A stretch of DNA of 64,000 nucleotides from Phytoseiulus persimilis (GCA_037576195.1 CM075102.1:13264745-13328744); one strand, 5' to 3'. Positions 9,901 through 22,199 are shown, counted from the stretch's first letter. Notes: generated from the sequence alone by a model not told the origin. Made by a program: numbers and translations.

Positions 9901-12900
9901 TTTTCATTTGATCAACTACGTACCATGTCCTCAGGCACGACAGGTCAGACTTGGGGGGTCTAGGACTTTGAGCGCTCCTGGGTCCGGGACTGCATGTGTG
10001 ACCTTTGTGCAGAATGGACAGCCCAAAACTGCTCTCCTGAAGGATGTACTATATGTTCCACGACTCCGTCGGAATCTCTTGTCGGTCTCGAAACTCACTC
10101 ACGATAGCTTCGATATGCGGATCTGTCGGGATTCTATCCTCATGACAAAAGGGAAGATGACCATACGAGCGATTCGTAAAAATGGACTCTACCTTCTGTA
10201 CTCCACTGGAACGGCCGAAGGACTCGAAGCTGAGGGCAAAGAAGAGAAGAAGAAAAAGATCAGCCTAACAAAAGTGCACCGAACATTCGCCCACATAAAC
10301 GTAGGATGGCTTCAGTCAATGTTGGAGAGGCAAGGCTATGAGGTGCTCAAGGATTTTACCAGCTGCGAGAGCTGCGTGAAAGGAAAAATGCATAGAGCGA
10401 GCTGTCGATCAAAGCCGATCAGCTCCCGCGCCCCTCGGATCGGATACATCAGCAGTGATGTCTGTTTTGTGAGCACCATGTCCTACGGAGGACATCAAGC
10501 ATTCCTCACATTGACTGACGACTACAGCCGCTTCCGTAAAACTTTTTTCCTCCGGAACAAAGTGGAAGTCTACGATCGAGTGAAGCACTTCCTCAAATGG
10601 TTCAGGCTCAGAACTGGACAACAAGTGTATCATTTCCACTCGGACGGCGGGAGTGAGTTTGTGAACAGGAGATTGCAGTCACTCCTTACCTCAACAGGAT
10701 GTGACTACTCCTACTCCTTCCCCCCCATACACACCACAGCTCAACTCGATTAGTAAACGCCTCAATCGTACACTACTGAACCTCGCAAGAACGATGATTA
10801 TCGACAGCCAGTTGAAGAAGGGAGTTTGGGGGGAAGCAATTTCGTTTCCGACTTTCTGCCTAAATGTCACGAAATTCCTCGACCCTCCTGGCAAGACCCC
10901 ATTCGAAATCATTACTGGTCACAAGCCCTATCTGGGTGGAGTTCTGAGGTTCGGAACCCGCTGTTGGTTCTATTTACAATATCAAGCCGGACAAAACCAA
11001 GCTGGATCAGAGAGCCATCGCAGGAGCAGTCGTTGGCATCGACGAAGACGGTCTCAGTTACCGTGTACTCGAACTTGGAACGACCAGGATTCATCGTATC
11101 CGAGATATCCTAGTGAAGGAACCAGCACCCCTGTTCGAGGAAGAAAATCAACTTCCCGAAGAACCTTCACAGAATTCCCCATCAACGGATAGCAACGAGA
11201 CTCCAGCGAATGATGAACAACCCTCTCCCAGCGACGCGGAAGGGTTAGCCTTCCTTGCCACTAGTAGCGCTACAGAGTCTAACCAGACAAGCGAAACATT
11301 AGGCAGTTCAGAACAAGAGGTAGACGTACCTTCATGCCCAGCTGATGTTAATCGCTCTAAGTACAAAAAGGATTGGCTCGCCGCAATGGCTTCGGAGCTA
11401 GAATCATTCAAGAGTAATGAAGTTTATCAGCTCGTAGATCCCGAGCCAGGACCGCATGTCCTTTCGAATCATTGGATCTTTTCCTTGAAGTTCGACAAGG
11501 ATGGCCAGATAGTGAGAAGGAAAGCTCGACTTGTCCTTGGAGGACACAGACAGAGAGCCGGACTTGACTATGATACCTTGTTCTCGCCGGTTGCAAAGTA
11601 CGAGACCATTCGTACTGTCCTGTCAATGTGCGCCAGGGAAAGATTGTGGATTTGGCAAGCCGATGTATCCACTGCCTTCCTATCTGCCCCACTGGACCGT
11701 ACTCTTTACATGAAACAGCCATCGGGAATGGAAGATGGAACTGGAAGAGTATGCAAGCTCCTCAAAGCGATGTACGGAGCGGTCCAGAGTCCCCTTTGCT
11801 TCAACAAGAAGCTGAATGACACATTGCTAAACTCGAAATCCGTGAAACTCACGAGGAGCAACCTCGACCCATGCCTCTATTTCTCAAACAAACCCAACAG
11901 AGTTTTTATCTTGGTTTATGTCGATGATTGCCTGATCGCATCCGACAAAGAACAAACCAATGATGAGTTGGTCAAGGAACTCCAGGCGACGTTTGAACTC
12001 ACCGCGAAGCCACTGGAATTCTTCTCGGGAATGAGGATTGAAATCTCCCCAGACCGAGGAACTATCCAGGTCAAGCAGGCTCAATACATAGCAGAATTGC
12101 TAGACCGTTTCAACATGAAGAACTGCAAGGCATCTCCTGTTCCAATCGATGCCACTTCGAAATCTGCCTTCGAGGGGGAAGTCGATCCCAGTCTCCCATA
12201 TAGAGAACTTGTGGGGGGTTTGATGTTCGCTTCCGTGGTAAGCCGAGCAGAAATTTCGTACAGCGTGAACATGTTGGCTCGACATCTGGAGAGGCCTACC
12301 AAACACCTCTGGAACGTTGGTCTTAAAGTATTGAGGTATCTGTCTGGAACACGCTATTTCGGTCCGAAATACACTGGTGATGTCTCTGATGGCATAATCG
12401 CATATAGTGGTTCTGACTGGAGCGGGTGCAAGGCAACCAGAAGATCCACGAGCAGCGCATTCATCCTATTCGGAGGCGCGTGCGTAGTTTGGTCCTCAAA
12501 GAGACAAAACTGCATTTCGCTGAGCTCCATGGAAAGCGAGATCATAGCCTGTAGCGAAATGGGAAAGTCCGTGGTCTGGTTGACCTGCCTTCTGGGAGAG
12601 GTCGGATACCCAGTGCTACCAACCCTTCGAGCGGACAACACAGGTTGTTTGAATCCTTTTCACCACCACCCAGGTCTCCAGAAAAAGTAAGCATATCGAA
12701 ATTCGCTACTTTTGGATGAGAGAAAAGATTGAGGCTGGGGAGTCTAAAATCGAGCATTGTGTGACTGATAAGAACATCGCAGACATAGAAACTAAAGCTC
12801 TGCCTGAAACTCACTTTGTGGCGCTGCGGAATCTTGCAGGCATCCAAAACCATGTGGAGTTTCAAAGCAATCTCGGCTCTTCAGCTCGTGGCAACGGTCA

Positions 12901-12919
12901 CCAGCTTCTTCGAGTATAG
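9901..12919 (+). pseudogene. pol: Copia pol: rest of protease, integrase, RT, RNase H (broken)
   Basis: The protease frame resumes at the target duplication (9901) in the frame in which it was cut at 4800. Next come the pre-integrase zinc finger (HRTFAHIN ... CESCVKGKMHR), the integrase core with TDDYSRF and FHSDGGSEF, and RT with KARLVLGGH, QADVSTAFL and LVYVDDCLIAS. RNase H follows with SMESEIIACSE. Frame changes occur near 10725 (a run of C), near 10970 and near 12670, where the conserved KSKHIEIRYF block continues in another frame to the stop at 12919. The catalytic Glu of integrase, expected as NG..ER, reads NSISKR, so that residue is Lys. The 3' end overlaps the next ORF by about 68 nt. 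Confidence 0.88.
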
Positions 12920-13358
12920 TTCCTGCTGTTTGCCCCTCTGCATACGGTCCAACCAACCATGCATGATCTCAGAGTTGAGTCCGGAACACTTCCCAGTGGA
13001 TTGCATCCTCACGTTGGATGGCTGCAGAGAAAAAGCGACACCAACGGTCGCATTTTTGTTTCCCGAAGGACAGGTGTTTGGAGGCGAAGACATCTGGAAA
13101 GCGTATTACAACTATGCACATCCGAATCCACCAAATCCTGTTCCAAACCCATCAACAAAGACGAACTTCCTCCTACTTTACGCGGGAATCCTCACGACGA
13201 TCGTAGTGATCTATGGCGGTACTAGCTGTTCCCGATGCGTCATTCAAACATGGCGTCGGCAGCAGTACCAGCGTCTCAGCAGAGAAGATCAACCTTCTGC
13301 TGCCGGGGCTAACATGAACACCGGCTCGCCCTATGGCGCCACCACTCAAAACATCTAG
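12852..13358 (+). CDS. env-like small type I membrane protein in Copia element
   Basis: ATG 12852 opens an intact 168-residue frame that overlaps the last codons of pol in a different frame. The layout is a hydrophobic N-terminus that could be a signal peptide (about residues 1-24). A short outer part has five or more Cys and a PNPPNPVPNPS linker. A ~20-residue membrane span (FLLLYAGILTTIVVIYGG) and a basic tail of about 50 residues complete it. No family was recognised. Position after pol and topology suggest an envelope-like or accessory membrane protein; function is inference. AATAAA follows 26 nt after the stop, so it could end a sense transcript here. Confidence 0.6.
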   Translation: MWSFKAISALQLVATVTSFFEYSSCCLPLCIRSNQPCMISELSPEHFPVDCILTLDGCREKATPTVAFLFPEGQVFGGEDIWKAYYNYAHPNPPNPVPNPSTKTNFLLLYAGILTTIVVIYGGTSCSRCVIQTWRRQQYQRLSREDQPSAAGANMNTGSPYGATTQNI

Positions 13359-13384
13359 GATTCGCTCATTCACGGTGATCTCTC

Positions 13385-13390
13385 AAATAA
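13385..13390 (+). terminator. poly(A) signal after env-like ORF
   Basis: A canonical AATAAA lies 26 nt downstream of the stop of the small membrane-protein ORF. It sits 43 nt before the convergent end of the antisense ORF, so sense and antisense transcripts would meet here. Confidence 0.5.
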
Positions 13391-13432
13391 ACGGAAAGCA
13401 ACTTCTAGCCAAATAAGAACACTCTCACTTCC

Positions 13433-15040
13433 TCATGAATAATACTTGACAAAATTTTTACATTGTTGGCCGAACTTGTCATGCTCATCATCAATGGCAA
13501 ATTCTTCATGTCCAACATATAGATGTACAGTCATTGTGTTCCTGAGCGGAGTTGTTCCCCGGACGAAAATGCGAATGTGAATCAGCGACCTACAAATTCG
13601 ATTGTAACTCATGATCGTGCACTGGTACCGATTGACGGGTGTGTACAGAATCATTGGTGGCGGCTCGGTGATAACAACGCCCGGTGTTGTACTGTCAACA
13701 TCATTGACAGCCGGATTGGTCGATGAAGAGGAGAGAAAGGACTCGGAGGATTCATTGTTGGTTGATGACGGTCCTTCTGTAGTTGATGTTTCCAACTTGT
13801 CTTCAACGGTTGTTGGTGTTGAAACGTCGGGAGCCTCTGAGGTAGTCGATGATGAAGCTTTCTTGGCCTGACCAGTGGTTGTCGTTGAGCGAACCGTGGT
13901 GAGGGTTGTGACGACCGGCTTGCGAGAGGTGGTCGATGTTGTGCTCCCGACCGGCCTCAAGGTGGTACGTTGAGCCGGACGTGTCGTAGTCGTGATTCTA
14001 GTGGACACGTTCATACGCACCGGGTTTGTTTCGAGGACGACGAGATCATCCGAGGTCTCAATCATGGCCTCGGGGCCAGATTTGCTCTTCTGTTCATTGA
14101 CAGCCCAAGATTCTGCGATACTCACAACCGATAGTGGTCTGGCGGAAAAGGAACGCACAGACGCTGAGAACGAATGGATGGTGGATGATGGAGAAATCAG
14201 ACTTGTCCAGCTGGTCGTTCTGAGGGAGGATTCAGAGTAGTGAACTCTGTCCCTCAATGATGGAGATGATGACCGGAACAACGCTGGAGTCTGTAGGACC
14301 CGTGTTGGCTGAATCAAGGTCGGCATTATGATACTCCGACGAGGAAGCCTTGGGAAAACTGAAGGCGTGACCACTCTGCGCTCAGAAGAAAGCTCAGCAA
14401 ATCCCGAAGGTGAAACATTGAAAATGTTAGATCTAGAAACAGGTTCAGGGAACTGAGATCTCGTAGACAGAAGATGTCTTGACTTTGATGAATCCACCTC
14501 ACGACGGAGAGAAGCCCCGAGAAGATACCTCTGGTAGGTTAACTTCTGCTCCGTTGTGGAAGTCGTCAAGCTTGCGGAAGTTTCGAGAGTACGGGTAGGC
14601 GAGATCATGGTTGAGATCACAGAAGGAACAGCTGGTTCCGATGCAGAGCTAGATGATGTGAGTTCTGAAGGGACCGGAACCACATGCAGCAGAAAAAGAG
14701 TGGAAGATACCTCAAGCCACGTGGTCGATGGCTCAAGGGAAATTGAAGAACTGTCCATCGAGCGAGATGTAGACAACGAGAAAGACTCAGATAGGCAACA
14801 CGCACTTTGATGATCCTCTGGGCAAAGTGTTTGGTAAAAAGCACTTTCTTCATCCACTGATGAAAAGTCCGGATGTCTCACGGAAGGGAGCACATACGAC
14901 ACGAAGACTCCCCAAACGAGATGAAGACTGAGAGCTAAACTCAGCAGAAAGAGGATGACCCCGGCCACTCGGCTGGCCAGCGACTTGAATTGAGACATCG
15001 AGTTCATCGCGAGTATATTGTGAAATGTGGAAATCCACAT
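13433..15040 (-). CDS. antisense Ser/Thr-rich membrane protein in Copia element
   Basis: ATG 15040 opens an uninterrupted 535-residue frame running against gag-pol. Residues about 24-50 form a long hydrophobic segment near the N-terminus, fitting a signal anchor (type II). The next ~400 residues are very rich in Ser and Thr, with clusters such as TRITTTTRPAQRTTLRP, typical of O-glycosylated mucin-like stalks. The last ~65 residues form a compact end with three Cys and few Ser/Thr. No homologue was recognised. It lies inside the Copia target duplications, so it belongs to the element or was carried in by it. A surface stalk protein is an inference from composition. It remains open although gag and pol are broken. 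Confidence 0.6.
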   Translation of the reverse strand: MWISTFHNILAMNSMSQFKSLASRVAGVILFLLSLALSLHLVWGVFVSYVLPSVRHPDFSSVDEESAFYQTLCPEDHQSACCLSESFSLSTSRSMDSSSISLEPSTTWLEVSSTLFLLHVVPVPSELTSSSSASEPAVPSVISTMISPTRTLETSASLTTSTTEQKLTYQRYLLGASLRREVDSSKSRHLLSTRSQFPEPVSRSNIFNVSPSGFAELSSERRVVTPSVFPRLPRRSIIMPTLIQPTRVLQTPALFRSSSPSLRDRVHYSESSLRTTSWTSLISPSSTIHSFSASVRSFSARPLSVVSIAESWAVNEQKSKSGPEAMIETSDDLVVLETNPVRMNVSTRITTTTRPAQRTTLRPVGSTTSTTSRKPVVTTLTTVRSTTTTGQAKKASSSTTSEAPDVSTPTTVEDKLETSTTEGPSSTNNESSESFLSSSSTNPAVNDVDSTTPGVVITEPPPMILYTPVNRYQCTIMSYNRICRSLIHIRIFVRGTTPLRNTMTVHLYVGHEEFAIDDEHDKFGQQCKNFVKYYS

Positions 15041-15264
15041 CGAGTCAGGTCTTGTATACCTCCGAAATCGATGGGAAAGGGGTCCCCTCTGTCAACACAG
15101 CTTGGAGTGTTGTGAGTGTTGTTGTTTAATCCGACACGGATAGAAAATATGCATCCGTGGTCGTTGGATTACTCTGAGAAGCTGATCGCGCTATCGATAA
15201 CACTCGAAAAGCATAAACAAACTCCTGAGATTGAAAACAAGTGGTTTCTTAGAGGGTTCATGTC

Positions 15265-16739
15265 TCAAGCGCGAACGCACTTGGACGCTGTCCCAGTGGG
15301 ACTGCATGCTGTGGACTTTACTGAAACACTGCATCTCAGAAAATGCGTCACGGGCGCATTGCCATCAACAACCAGACAGGTTTCTTCGTACCGATGTTTA
15401 CAGGCCCAATCATCGTCATGACGCTTGCATTGGAAATACAGCGTAGAGATTCTTTTGCTGGATGGTGGCGCCGCATCAGGGATGAAACTGCGGTCGGTAA
15501 CAAGTTCCGGATCGATCGGATTCTGCGATGGATTCAGATTGCTTCTTGCTCCTGAATCCAGAGTGTGGAACATGAGAGTGTTTCCAGTTCCAGCTGTAAC
15601 AAAGCAGCGAATTAGTCCGTGCGGAGAATATTGTTGAAACTACCATGGGTCTGTGATGCCGTCTCTGATCAAGAGAATTTGTGACTGACGTACCTGTGAT
15701 CAGGAGGAGAAGAAATCCGATGATACATTTGCGTCTCTCCACAATCTTTCGGGCATCCTGACGAATGGAGCTCCAGCGAGCAGTTGGTACATTCGTGCTC
15801 TCCACGTGTTCACACGGAACCCGAGTCGATTCTTCGGTTCGGGCCTCAGTTGACTGCAGGTTTTCGGCAATGGCGAGTCTCACGGAGTTGAGGGAGGACC
15901 GCTGAGATCTCAGTGTAGTTGAGAGCAGGTCCACCTCAGTCTGTTGAGAACGCACGCTGGTAGCAAGGCATGAAACATTCGAGCCTAGTGTGGTGACTGC
16001 AGACGTGAGATTCTTAATCTCCGTGTTCAGGATACACTGCATCGAAACGACGTCGGTAATTTATTTTCCAAACTTCGTGACCGTGGCAGATTGCTGGTCC
16101 TGACGAGTTCGGATGTCCTTGTCTGCTTGGTCCAAGCTTCGATGTCGAAAGGCTGAATCCATCCGAATGAGACGAACTTCGAAGTCTCGTTTACTATCTT
16201 GAACATCCTTGGTCTGTTTCTTCAGTTGGAGTTCTCTTCGGCTTGACTTATGGAACGGTTTAGTTACGATAACTCGGCCCGACTCTCGGGGGACGCTCGG
16301 TTGAGATGAACCGACAGACTGCAGATCAATCGAAATCTTGCCCAGGTCGTCATTAGGAGTGGTTAGCTCTTTTCTGAGACTGGCTGTAACTTCATGCAAG
16401 TAACTGATCTGTTCAGTCGTGGCCATGCTGCTTGCAAAGGCGTCCTGCCGTTCGATCAAAGCCTCTTGAGCTGCTGCGCTCTGGACACTGACTCGGAGAT
16501 GTTTTTGCGATTCCACTTGGAGCTCTTCTATCGAATGAAGAATCGGCTTAGTTTGCTCGGTGGATGCTACAGACTTCGCGAAGAGATCAAGCTGTACCAG
16601 GAGTCGCGAGAAGTTGTCAGCGTTCTGATTCGTCCGGTCCACCAGCTCGCGAATTACTGTTTGCATGTCGCGGGTCGACGAAAGCTGGTTCACGCGGGAA
16701 ATCATGTCGTTCCGATACAGTTCAATGTTGGTTTCCATG
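15265..16739 (-). pseudogene. antisense coiled-coil membrane protein, 3' part (split by Gypsy)
   Basis: This is the downstream part of an antisense gene whose start lies at 24023, beyond the Gypsy insertion. From 16739 downwards the frame encodes ~220 residues of Gln/Glu/Leu-rich coiled coil. A single TAA (16061-16063) then interrupts it; the same frame continues, again coiled-coil, to a membrane span (CIIGFLLLLIT). There a GT-AG intron (15693-15594, 100 bp, gtacgt...ttacag) joins in phase to a last exon (15593-15265) encoding a Cys-rich end. The layout is of a type II protein: inner N-terminus, helical region, span, small Cys-rich outer domain. Two lesions, the TAA and the insertion, make it a pseudogene. 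Confidence 0.6.
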
Positions 16740-17032
16740 TGTAACAGCCAGTTGGATTCTTGAGGAGAGCTAGCTGGAATGTTCTCTGGAGATGCATGTC
16801 GGAGGCGGCAATGCCGGCAGTTCGACATAGGAAAGGGAAGCGGCGTTGACGAGAGAAGCCGCCAGTAGCTAGGAAGAGAGTGTAGAGAGAGTGCCGTGAA
16901 CGGTGTGAAGGACCGTGGCTGCCTATCGAGGAGCCGGTCGAGAAGAAGTGAAATAAAGAGAAGTTGAACTATAAGTGCACTGTCCCTCTTCCCTGAGTGG
17001 ATCCAGGTATAGGTCCCTATCGGCCTGTTACA
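16740..17032 (+). repeat. Gypsy 5' LTR
   Basis: The 293-bp repeat has inverted ends TGTAAC/GTTACA. The only difference from the 3' LTR is G versus A in gtggctGcctatcg. AATAAA occurs in gaagtgaaataaagag near its end. Confidence 0.93.
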
Positions 17033-17133
17033 AAGCAGCGGTGGGATTACTCAGAGTGAAGTGGTGGACGAGTGAGTGACGCAAGGTGCATAGTCATCGA
17101 AGACGAGGTCAAGGTTACGGACCGTAACGGAAG

Positions 17134-20100
17134 ATGGACGCAATGAAGGATCTCAGGGAGGAGATCGAACAGCTCAAGAAGCTCTTGGAGAAGAATAATG
17201 CAGGAGCGACAGACTCCGGAAGGATGGGAGGAGAATGGAAGGAGACCGCGAAAGCTGTTGAGCAGTTCCCGGGAGGAACGATCACTGAGGCGAGCGAGTG
17301 GCTTGAGGACCTCATTGGAGCAAAGGACGCCGGTAAGTGGTCTTGGGAATTCACCCGTTCAGTGCTGCTTGGGAGGATGATTGATTCCGCGAAGTACTGG
17401 CACCGCGAATACGGAACGAAGGCAGTAGATTTTGAGGAATGGGTAGGAGCATTCAAGGAGGCGTACATACCTCAAGAAAATAAGATGGAATTATTAGAGG
17501 AGATTCAAAGAATCAGGCAAGAAAAAGGGGAGACGGTAGAAAGATACGTCCGAAGGAAAGAATCACTCGCGAAGAGGTTAGGCTTAGCTTCGGAGGAAAG
17601 TAGGGACCAGATTCTCAAAGGGTTACGTCCAGAGTATAGATTCTTGATCCACGAAATGCGCGGAAGGGTGCATAAAACCACAGCGGACCTAATTAGAGAT
17701 ATTAATCGGAGTATGGACATCGAGCGAGAAGTCAGGGGAGAACGTTTGCCACCAGCGGACCGACGGGAAACGAGGCCCGGAGCAGGAGTGACTTGCTACA
17801 TTTGTCGGAGGGAAGGACACAAGCAGATGAACTGCCCGGACAGAAGGGAGCGTCGCGCGGTAGAAGGATACCCGAGTCGACCACCAAGGTCGGATTCGTT
17901 CGGAGGATCACCAAGAGGAAATTCCGGAGATTGGCGAAGACAACCGACGGACGATTCGAGACATCGCGGCAGGTACGACACGAGAGGCCAACCAGGCCCA
18001 TCAGGAGGTGGACATCGCGAACTGACGTGGAGAGAGACAGCAACACCGGGACCCGGACCAATCGTTTGTGGTCGATGCAAACTAACTGGTCACCACGCGA
18101 GGGAATGCAGACGAGCTCGCCGAATAACAGCGACAGGAGACCACGAAGGGCGGACACTGCCAGAAGTCGAAGAACCTGCACCAGAAGTTTGCCAGATCCT
18201 AGATGGACCCGCGGGAGTCGAAACTGAAGAGGAAGACAGGGGAAGCAAAACTGTCCGAGTTAATGGAATCGAATGGCAAGCGAGAGTGGACACCGAAGCG
18301 CAGCTGAGCGTCATTCCTCAGAGTGCGGCGGAGGCTCTCAACTTGAAGATCAGCCCAGGAACAGTTCGACGAGTTCGAGGAGTAGGCGGAGGTTGCAACA
18401 CGCTAGGTCAAGCGATAGCAAGTCTAGCGGTGGACGGCATCGAGGCGAAGAAGGTCACGTTGACGGTCTTGCCGAACGAGGCGATGGAAGGAGAAGAAAT
18501 TCTGATAGGGAAGGATTTCCTAGACGATCCAGAGTTGGCGACCGTATATCGTAGGGGAATGGCCTGGGTGGTAGAAGAACGAGCGATCGAAGACATCGCC
18601 AAGCTGCTGCCCCAACAAGGGAAGAAGGTGAAGCTGAAGCTACAGGAGGAAGTTACTCTAGAACCGAGAACAGTGTCACTCGTGACCACCACTCCGATCG
18701 ATGGCGATACAGTGAGGAGTGAAGGGATGATAGTTGTCGGAGACCACAAGGAAGTCACCGAATTCGGAGCCCTGTACGAACTACAGGAGGGAGGCCTGAC
18801 AGTTCCAGTTGCAAACCCGGGAGAATACGAGCTCATCTTGAAGCCAGGGACAATCGTGGCGGGAGGAACCTTAGTGGACGAAGAAGATCTTTTCAGGCTG
18901 AAGAAGAAGACAGGCAAGGGTAAGGAAGCCACCATCGGACAAATAACAACCAACAAACCAACGGAGAAGAATTGGATCAAGGAGAGTGAGATAGACGTCG
19001 GACCCGCACTGCCGGAGGCCGTGCAGGATAGGTTGGTGACGATGGTCAACAAATATCGGGAGGTTGTCGCGACATCGATGGTAGAACTAGGTCGCACGTC
19101 ATGGGCCGAATTTGACATCAACGAAGTGGAAGGAAGTCAGCCGGTCCGAGCCAAGCCATATCGTTTGGCGGCACCGGAGAAGGAAGCGCTCGAAGAAATC
19201 ATCAAGAAGATGAGGGATGCAGACATGATCGCACCATCGCAGTCGCCGTACGCGAGTCCGGTTCTGCTTGTCAAGAAAGCGGACGGAAGTTGGAGGATGG
19301 TCATCGACTATCGGAAGCTGAATGCACAGACGGTGCGACTGAATTTTCCTTTACCGCTCATTGACGAGATCCTAGACGAGATAGGAGGCAGGGAGATGTA
19401 CTCGACATTCGATTTGGCGTGGGGATTCTTCCAAATCCCAATGAAAAAGAAGGCGGCGGAGAAAGCAGCATTCGTGACACCAGGAGGTCACTTTGAACCG
19501 AAGGTGATGATGATGGGACTCTGCAACGCACCAGCAGCATTTCAGGAATTGATGATGAGGGTCAGGGATAGAATCAGGTCCCGGCAGACATTTCCATTCT
19601 TGGATGACCTGATTACAGCATCAGACCTCTACAACGATCATCTTGACAGGATCGAGGAGATTTTCATAGCGCTGAAGGCAGCGGGGCTAACGATAAGATT
19701 GAAGAAATGCAAATTCTTCAGGACATCGGTACAATTCCTTGGATTCACAGTGGCGAAGGATGGAATCAAGCCAGGAACTCAAGGAGTTGCTGAGGAAGGA
19801 AGCGAAGTTCGAATGGACGAAGGATTGCGAAGAGGCGTTCGCGAAGCTGAAGGCGTCGCTGACAGGAGCATCGTTGGCTCGCTTCGAAAGAGGCAGACCA
19901 ACTCAACTACACACAGATGCTTCACTTGTCGGCCTTGGCGCAATACTGATGCAGGAAGCCGAAGGGAAGTGGAGAATGGTCTACGCAATAAGCAGGAAGC
20001 TTTCGGACACGGAGCGAAATTATCATTCGACGAAGTTGGAACAACTTGCGGTAGTCTGGGCAATGGAGAGGTTCCGGCATTACTTGCTGGGGATCCCGTT

Positions 20101-21937
20101 CGTTGTGGTGAGCGACTGTGTAGCGGTCTCAGCCCTGAAGGCAAAAGGAGGATCCGCACAACTGAACCGCTGGCTCAGCCGAATCGCGGAGTTCACGTTC
20201 GAAGTCAAACATCGACCAGGGACAGGCATGGCGCACGTGGATGCTTTGTCACGAGAACCGCATGAAGAAGCTCAAGAAACGGAAGACGTAGACTTACCAA
20301 CAGACGTAGCAACAGTTAACATGGTACGAGCCGAAGAAGATCAGTTTCGAGCGGTGCAAGCAACGGATAAGGACATCCAGAGAAGGATGAAGATTTTGGC
20401 AAAAGAGGAGCAAGACAGAACAAGCCAAGAAAGAGCATTCATTGGAGGAGGATTCGTTTTGCATCAAGGACTTCTATACAAGGAAATGGAAGGCCGAAGG
20501 CTGTACGTGGTTCCGAAGATACTGAGAAAATACATATTGGTGCTGAATCACGACAAAGCTGGACACTTTGGGATGGAAAAGACGATGGAGTTGCTCGAGA
20601 GGAGATATTGGTTCCCGAAAATGAAGAAGTATACGAAGTTTCATCTGCGAGCGTGCTTAGATTGCATCTACAACAAGGAGAAAAGTGGCAAGGCAGAAGG
20701 CCTCACGAACATCATTCGATCGGAGAGACGACCATTTGAGAAGGTTTTCATAGATCACCTTGGACCACTGATAAAGTCAAATAAGAAGGAACACATCATA
20801 GCGTTGGTCGACGGATTCACGAAATTCGTTCTTCTGGGAGCAGTGTCTAGCACTAAGACAAAAGGAGTGATCAAGTTCTTGAAGGATTTCTTCACAATGT
20901 ATGGCAAGCCAGCTAAAATCGTCTCAGACAGAGGATCGGCATTCACATCGAAAGATTTCGAGGAACTGCTGAAGGAGAATGGAGTCACTCACGTCGAAAT
21001 TAGCACACAACATGCATGTGCGAACGGTCAGGTGGAGCGCCTGAACAAGGAGATAGCTAGGTTGTTGAGATCCTTGTGTGAAAAGGAGGATCACAGCGAT
21101 TGGTCATACAAGCTGAAGGACGTGCAGATGTGGCTGAACACAACTATGTCTAGGAGCTTAGGGAAATCTCCATTTGAGGTGTTACATGGATATCTACCGC
21201 GAATAAATAATCATGAGCAAGTGTTTGAGGGGGCTCAGGAAAAGCTTTGGACACCCGCGGAGGAAGTTCAGAACGAAATTAGGGGAGTTCTCAGGAAGAG
21301 TCAGGAACGGTATAAGTATTATAGTGACTTGCGGGAAAGAATACACGTTCGCTTCAACGTAGGGGATGTCGTTTTCGTGAAACGGTTGCCAGTGCCAACG
21401 GGTCAGCCAACCAAACTTCAGCGAAAGTTCAGGGGTCCCATGACCATAACCAAAGTCCTAGCCAAGGATTCGTACGAATTGATGGAGCTTGGAGCGAATC
21501 AAAACTACGTTTGCACAGCTCATAGTTCACAGTTGAAGTGGTTCCAACCTCACAACGAGGAAGACATCGAGGGAGATGAGGAAGACACAGAAGAGGAGGC
21601 GCAGAAGGATGTCGACACAGGAGTCTCCAACGATATCTTGAACGAGAGCGACACGCAGCCCATGGATTGGTCTTCAGTCATGACACCAAGGACACCGATG
21701 CGATTCGAAGGAGGATACCGGGACAGGTCACAGTTGTCATCGGAAGGAGATTCATCACCGAACTCAGTGGAAGTGGAAGCGGACATTCAGACAACACAGC
21801 ATGGAGAACCCAGGAGAACGGTAGATCTAAATTCAGCGAATATAGAGTCTCCTGGCGAGGATAGAGTAGAACCTCAACGTAGGCAGCAACCTTCTAGGCA
21901 GGTCAAGTTTAGACCCGGGTTCAGATACCCTAAGTAG
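17134..21937 (+). pseudogene. gag-pol: Gypsy gag-pol polyprotein (internal deletion and frame change)
   Basis: ATG 17134 starts a 1043-codon frame. It has a coiled N-terminus, a Gag capsid-like region, and two CCHC knuckles (CYICRREGHKQMNC about residue 221; CGRCKLTGHHAREC about 311). The protease follows near 385, where the usual DTG reads DTE. RT comes next with LPLIDEILDEI and FLDD (about 822). Just after LGFTVAKDGIKPG, near 19770, the frame turns to nonsense. The correct continuation (ELLRKEAKFEW) is in another frame from about 19780 to 21937, with RNase H, an integrase HHCC finger (NHDKAGHFG...CLDC) and D-D-E residues in IDHLGP, SDRGSAF and NGQVERLN. The usual ~40 residues between these blocks are missing, so the break is a deletion of roughly 100 nt. 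Confidence 0.88.
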
Positions 21938-22199
21938 TTCTGTTGAGGACAACAGCGTAGGTAGGTGTGCCGAGCGATTAGGTATGAAGTAAACAATGCA
22001 GGAAAATCAGCTGGAAGAACAGCGGCAAGATTCAAATCAGGATGAAAAATCGAGGCGCAAGAGGGCGCGCAAGAAGATGGAGACCGTGACGTGAGAGGGC
22101 GCAGCGATCAATCTCGAGCTTCATCTTGGAAGGAGGGAAGAGCAACGGTCTTTTCCGCTTCGAGTCTTGCCGAGGACACACGCAACCACATAACACGAA

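Noticed and set aside
11148-12641. Antisense frames of up to 104 codons over the Copia RT region
   Set aside because: They mirror the strongly coding sense strand and have no motif. Unlike the ORFs at 13.4-16.7 kb they do not lie in sequence lacking a sense gene.
16740-16828. Antisense frame starting inside the Gypsy LTR with a Cys-rich N-terminus
   Set aside because: This start lies in the inserted LTR. The genuine start of that gene is at 24023 on the other side of the insertion.
17039-17055. tgggattactcag as the Gypsy primer-binding site
   Set aside because: It starts with TGG but lies about 9 nt from the LTR, and I cannot match it to a specific tRNA 3' end without a search.
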